NCBI GenBank assembly: GCA_013214885.1
Contig: JABSRS010000130.1
Span: forward strand, 1-8,764
Length of the DNA stretch: 8,764 bases
Source: Gammaproteobacteria bacterium
GTDB taxonomy: Bacteria > Pseudomonadota > Gammaproteobacteria > Enterobacterales > Psychrobiaceae
Direction of reading: 5' to 3'
The notes below the pieces were generated by a model. That model was not told the origin of the DNA. It did no database searches and saw only the letters and a program-made list of their open reading frames with translations. Shown piece after piece: positions 7,399 to 8,764 of the stretch (position 1 is the stretch's first letter; each line of letters opens with the position of its first letter). The position numbers and the translations under genes were made by a program.

Positions 7399-7822
7399 TA
7401 GACTAAAAAATATGTTCAGGGGTGCCTTGGTAGCGATGCTATCAATCGGATTAATGGCCTGTGGTGAGACTGAGTCAAAAAAATTACCTGAAGATGTTGC
7501 TAAGGAATTTATTGAGGCTATCTACAATACCAAAGACATTAAAGCGATTGGGCCACTGTCCACCAGCAAAGTCAGTGATATTGTTAATCACTATCGTAGC
7601 GTAAAAATGATCCAGCGCCACGTCATGGATTTATCACTCGATAGTGCTAAAATCAAAATCACTGATGTTGGTGGTGATTTTTTTAGAAAATCGCGTAAGG
7701 ATTTAACGGTTGAATTGCACATCAGTGGCAAATATAACGGAGGCTTTGTTGCCGACGACAGATTTTTTCTGATGACCTTCGAAGGTAACCGATGGAAAGT
7801 TAAACGGATTTCTAAATCGTAA
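7385..7822 (+). CDS. Small lipoprotein, DUF4878-like
   Basis: The product is a 145-residue lipoprotein of unknown function. Residues 1-25 are a lipoprotein signal peptide: a basic start ([11 protein letters not shown]), a hydrophobic core, and the lipobox LMAC with the lipidated Cys26. The next residues are Gly-Glu, with no Asp at +2, so sorting to the outer membrane is expected. The mature part begins with a polar linker, then a helix-like segment [18 protein letters not shown] and a C-terminal strand-rich part ending in [14 protein letters not shown]. This pattern is like DUF4878/NTF2-like lipoproteins; the family call is tentative. The ATG at 7385 lies inside the last codons of pta (14-nt overlap, different frame), implying translational coupling. 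An alternative ATG at 7412 would leave only a very short n-region, and neither start has a clear Shine-Dalgarno. A strong terminator follows directly, so the gene closes the ackA-pta operon. Confidence 0.8.
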   Translation: MKTNNRLKNMFRGALVAMLSIGLMACGETESKKLPEDVAKEFIEAIYNTKDIKAIGPLSTSKVSDIVNHYRSVKMIQRHVMDLSLDSAKIKITDVGGDFFRKSRKDLTVELHISGKYNGGFVADDRFFLMTFEGNRWKVKRISKS

Positions 7823-7827
7823 ACACT

Positions 7828-7860
7828 AAAAAGCCAAACAAACAATTGTTTGGCTTTTTT
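7828..7860 (+). terminator. Strong intrinsic terminator of the ackA-pta-lipoprotein operon
   Basis: A 14-bp perfect stem pairs 7828-7841 (AAAAAGCCAAACAA) with 7846-7859 (TTGTTTGGCTTTTT), with a 4-nt loop ACAA. The stem ends in a run of six T. It begins 6 nt after the lipoprotein stop codon. The A-run on the 5' side would also let it work on the reverse strand. Confidence 0.92.
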
Positions 7861-7891
7861 CGTTAGTCAGAGGCAAAAGGATATACCTAGG

Positions 7892-8764
7892 ATGAATATT
7901 AGCTTGTTGAAAATCTATTCAATTATCTTGGCTGGGTTACTCCTTAGTGCGACAGCGTTAGCCCAAGAGTCGCAATCTTTCCAGCTTAGCGGTTTCGGTC
8001 GCCTCGTCGCTGGTGTGTCTGAGCACCAAGATATCAACAATCAGCCGTACGATAGTCAATTCTCGATTAAACCTAATTCTTTAATTGCTGTTCAAGCAGA
8101 CTGGCAATTTTCTACCAACTGGGCAGCCACCGCCCAAGTAATAACAATAAAAACTCTGGTATTGAGTGGCTTTATTTGAGCTACCAACCACGGACCACGA
8201 CTCAATTTAAATTTGGCCGACTGCGAACACCTTTTTTCGCCTACAGCGAAGTCATTGATGTCGGATATGCCTATCATTGGTTAAGACCCCCAGATGAAGT
8301 CTATGCGCCGTATTTATTTAATAATTATGACGGCGTCAATGTGGTGCAAAGTTTCGAAAATCACTATTTTACTGGCTCTGTAGAAGCTTATCTCGGTGAA
8401 TTTAGCGGTCTAGTCTCTCAAGATGGTCGTGAGTCTGACATTGATGTCAACTTTCTGATGGGCTTCTCTACGCAATTGACCTTCGATAACTTAACCCTTC
8501 GAGCAGCCTTTAATCATGGCGATTTGGCAAAATCACAGCCATTATTTCAGGCTTCATTCGCCCAATTAAGAGCACTATTTGAGACACAACAACTTGGTAG
8601 CCTTATTGACGCCGTTGAGCTAAAAGGTATATTCACCTTTAGTCAGCTTGGCTTTAGCTATGACAATTTTGATTATTTTTTCAAAGGAGAGTTAACGCGA
8701 TTTGATCATGACTATATTTTAATTCCTCGAACAACCAGCTTTTACCTTAGTAGCGGTTATCAAT
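7892..8764 (+). pseudogene. Outer-membrane porin-like beta-barrel gene, frameshifted and cut at the window end
   Basis: The gene starts at ATG 7892 with AAAAGGA (7875-7881) upstream. It encodes a signal peptide MNISLLKIYSIILAGLLLS... with a cleavage site after ALA (residues 22-24), so export to the outer membrane is expected. Mature residues begin QESQSFQLSGFGRLVAG, typical of porin first strands. The first frame stops at TGA 8177-8179, after about 95 residues. The frame one base back is open from 8077 to the window end and continues the same protein: EWLYLSYQP, RLRTPFFAYSEVIDVGY, LFNNYDGVNVVQ, and many alternating-polarity strands with aromatic ends. Joining the frames near 8140 gives about 291 residues without the C-terminus. 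The shift equals one lost base (or two gained) within 8077-8176, most likely in the A-rich stretch 8138-8154. I call it a putative general porin; substrate unknown. It may be a true pseudogene, a phase-variable gene or a sequencing error. Confidence 0.75.
8138..8154 (+). other. Probable position of the porin frameshift
   Basis: The sequence GTAATAACAATAAAAAC is where the upstream frame (GTA ATA ACA ATA AAA) stops making sense and the frame one base back (AAT AAC AAT AAA AAC TCT GGT ATT GAG TGG) takes over. Restoring one A after GTA gives an Asn-rich link (NNNKNSGIEW), which is a plausible extracellular loop or turn. The limits set by stop codons are firm: TAA at 8074-8076 in the downstream frame and TGA at 8177-8179 in the upstream frame. 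The exact base is an inference. Confidence 0.65.

Noticed and set aside
7591..7845. Reverse frame opposite the lipoprotein gene and terminator
   Set aside because: It begins within the terminator stem and runs opposite a gene with a clear lipobox, so it is a shadow.
8141..8155. Programmed -1 ribosomal frameshift in the porin gene
   Set aside because: A canonical X XXY YYZ heptamer in the upstream reading phase is absent. The only close match, T AAA AAC at 8148-8154, is in the downstream phase, and no strong stem-loop follows at the usual distance. Single-tRNA slippage on AAA is possible but would be inefficient.
1..8764. matS sites, mobile elements, CRISPR arrays, tRNA or rRNA genes
   Set aside because: Because yfbV is present I looked for GTGAC-type matS sequences and saw none that fit. 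No transposase, integrase, terminal repeats, regularly spaced repeats or RNA gene signatures were seen.

Overview
The window reads as chromosomal DNA from an AT-rich marine-type gammaproteobacterium, most likely of the order Alteromonadales (Colwellia/Thalassotalea/Shewanella-like). The guess rests on three things: the gene order yfbV (reverse) next to ackA-pta (forward), which is shared with enterobacteria and relatives; the close resemblance of YfbV, AckA and Pta to the gammaproteobacterial forms as I remember them; and the type of outer-membrane porin at the right edge. I could not run a database search.

Layout. 2-871: 3' part of a DEAD-box RNA helicase gene, cut by the window start, followed by a hairpin that may be its terminator. 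872-1217: non-coding, with a degenerate repeat series (CCATATTTTA-like, four copies) just upstream of the next gene pair. 1218-3094: two translationally coupled genes, a polytopic DUF2157-type membrane protein and a DUF4824-type single-anchor protein, both of unknown function. 3095-3337: a convergent intergenic region with two inverted repeats, the second a strong terminator. 3338-3775 (reverse): yfbV. 3776-4045: a divergent regulatory region with an FNR-like site, a perfect -10 hexamer on a palindrome, and two inverted repeats in the presumed ackA leader. 4046-7822: ackA, pta and a small lipoprotein gene, closely packed as one operon and closed by a strong intrinsic terminator. 7892 to the right edge: an outer-membrane porin-like gene broken by a single -1 frameshift near 8140-8154.

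How the genes work together. AckA and Pta interconvert acetate and acetyl-CoA through acetyl phosphate, supporting acetate overflow, ATP formation and acetate re-use. YfbV is a small inner-membrane protein tied in E. coli to insulation of the Ter macrodomain. Its place beside ackA is conserved, but no metabolic link is shown by the sequence. The lipoprotein overlaps the end of pta and is probably co-translated with it, which is not part of the E. coli arrangement as I know it. The DUF2157/DUF4824 pair looks like a self-contained membrane module.

Most of the window is ordinary core genome. The items most worth a second look are the frameshifted porin, the DUF2157/DUF4824 pair with its upstream repeat array, the structured ackA leader, and the lipoprotein attached to the acetate operon. 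I saw no mobile element, CRISPR array, RNA gene or defence system.
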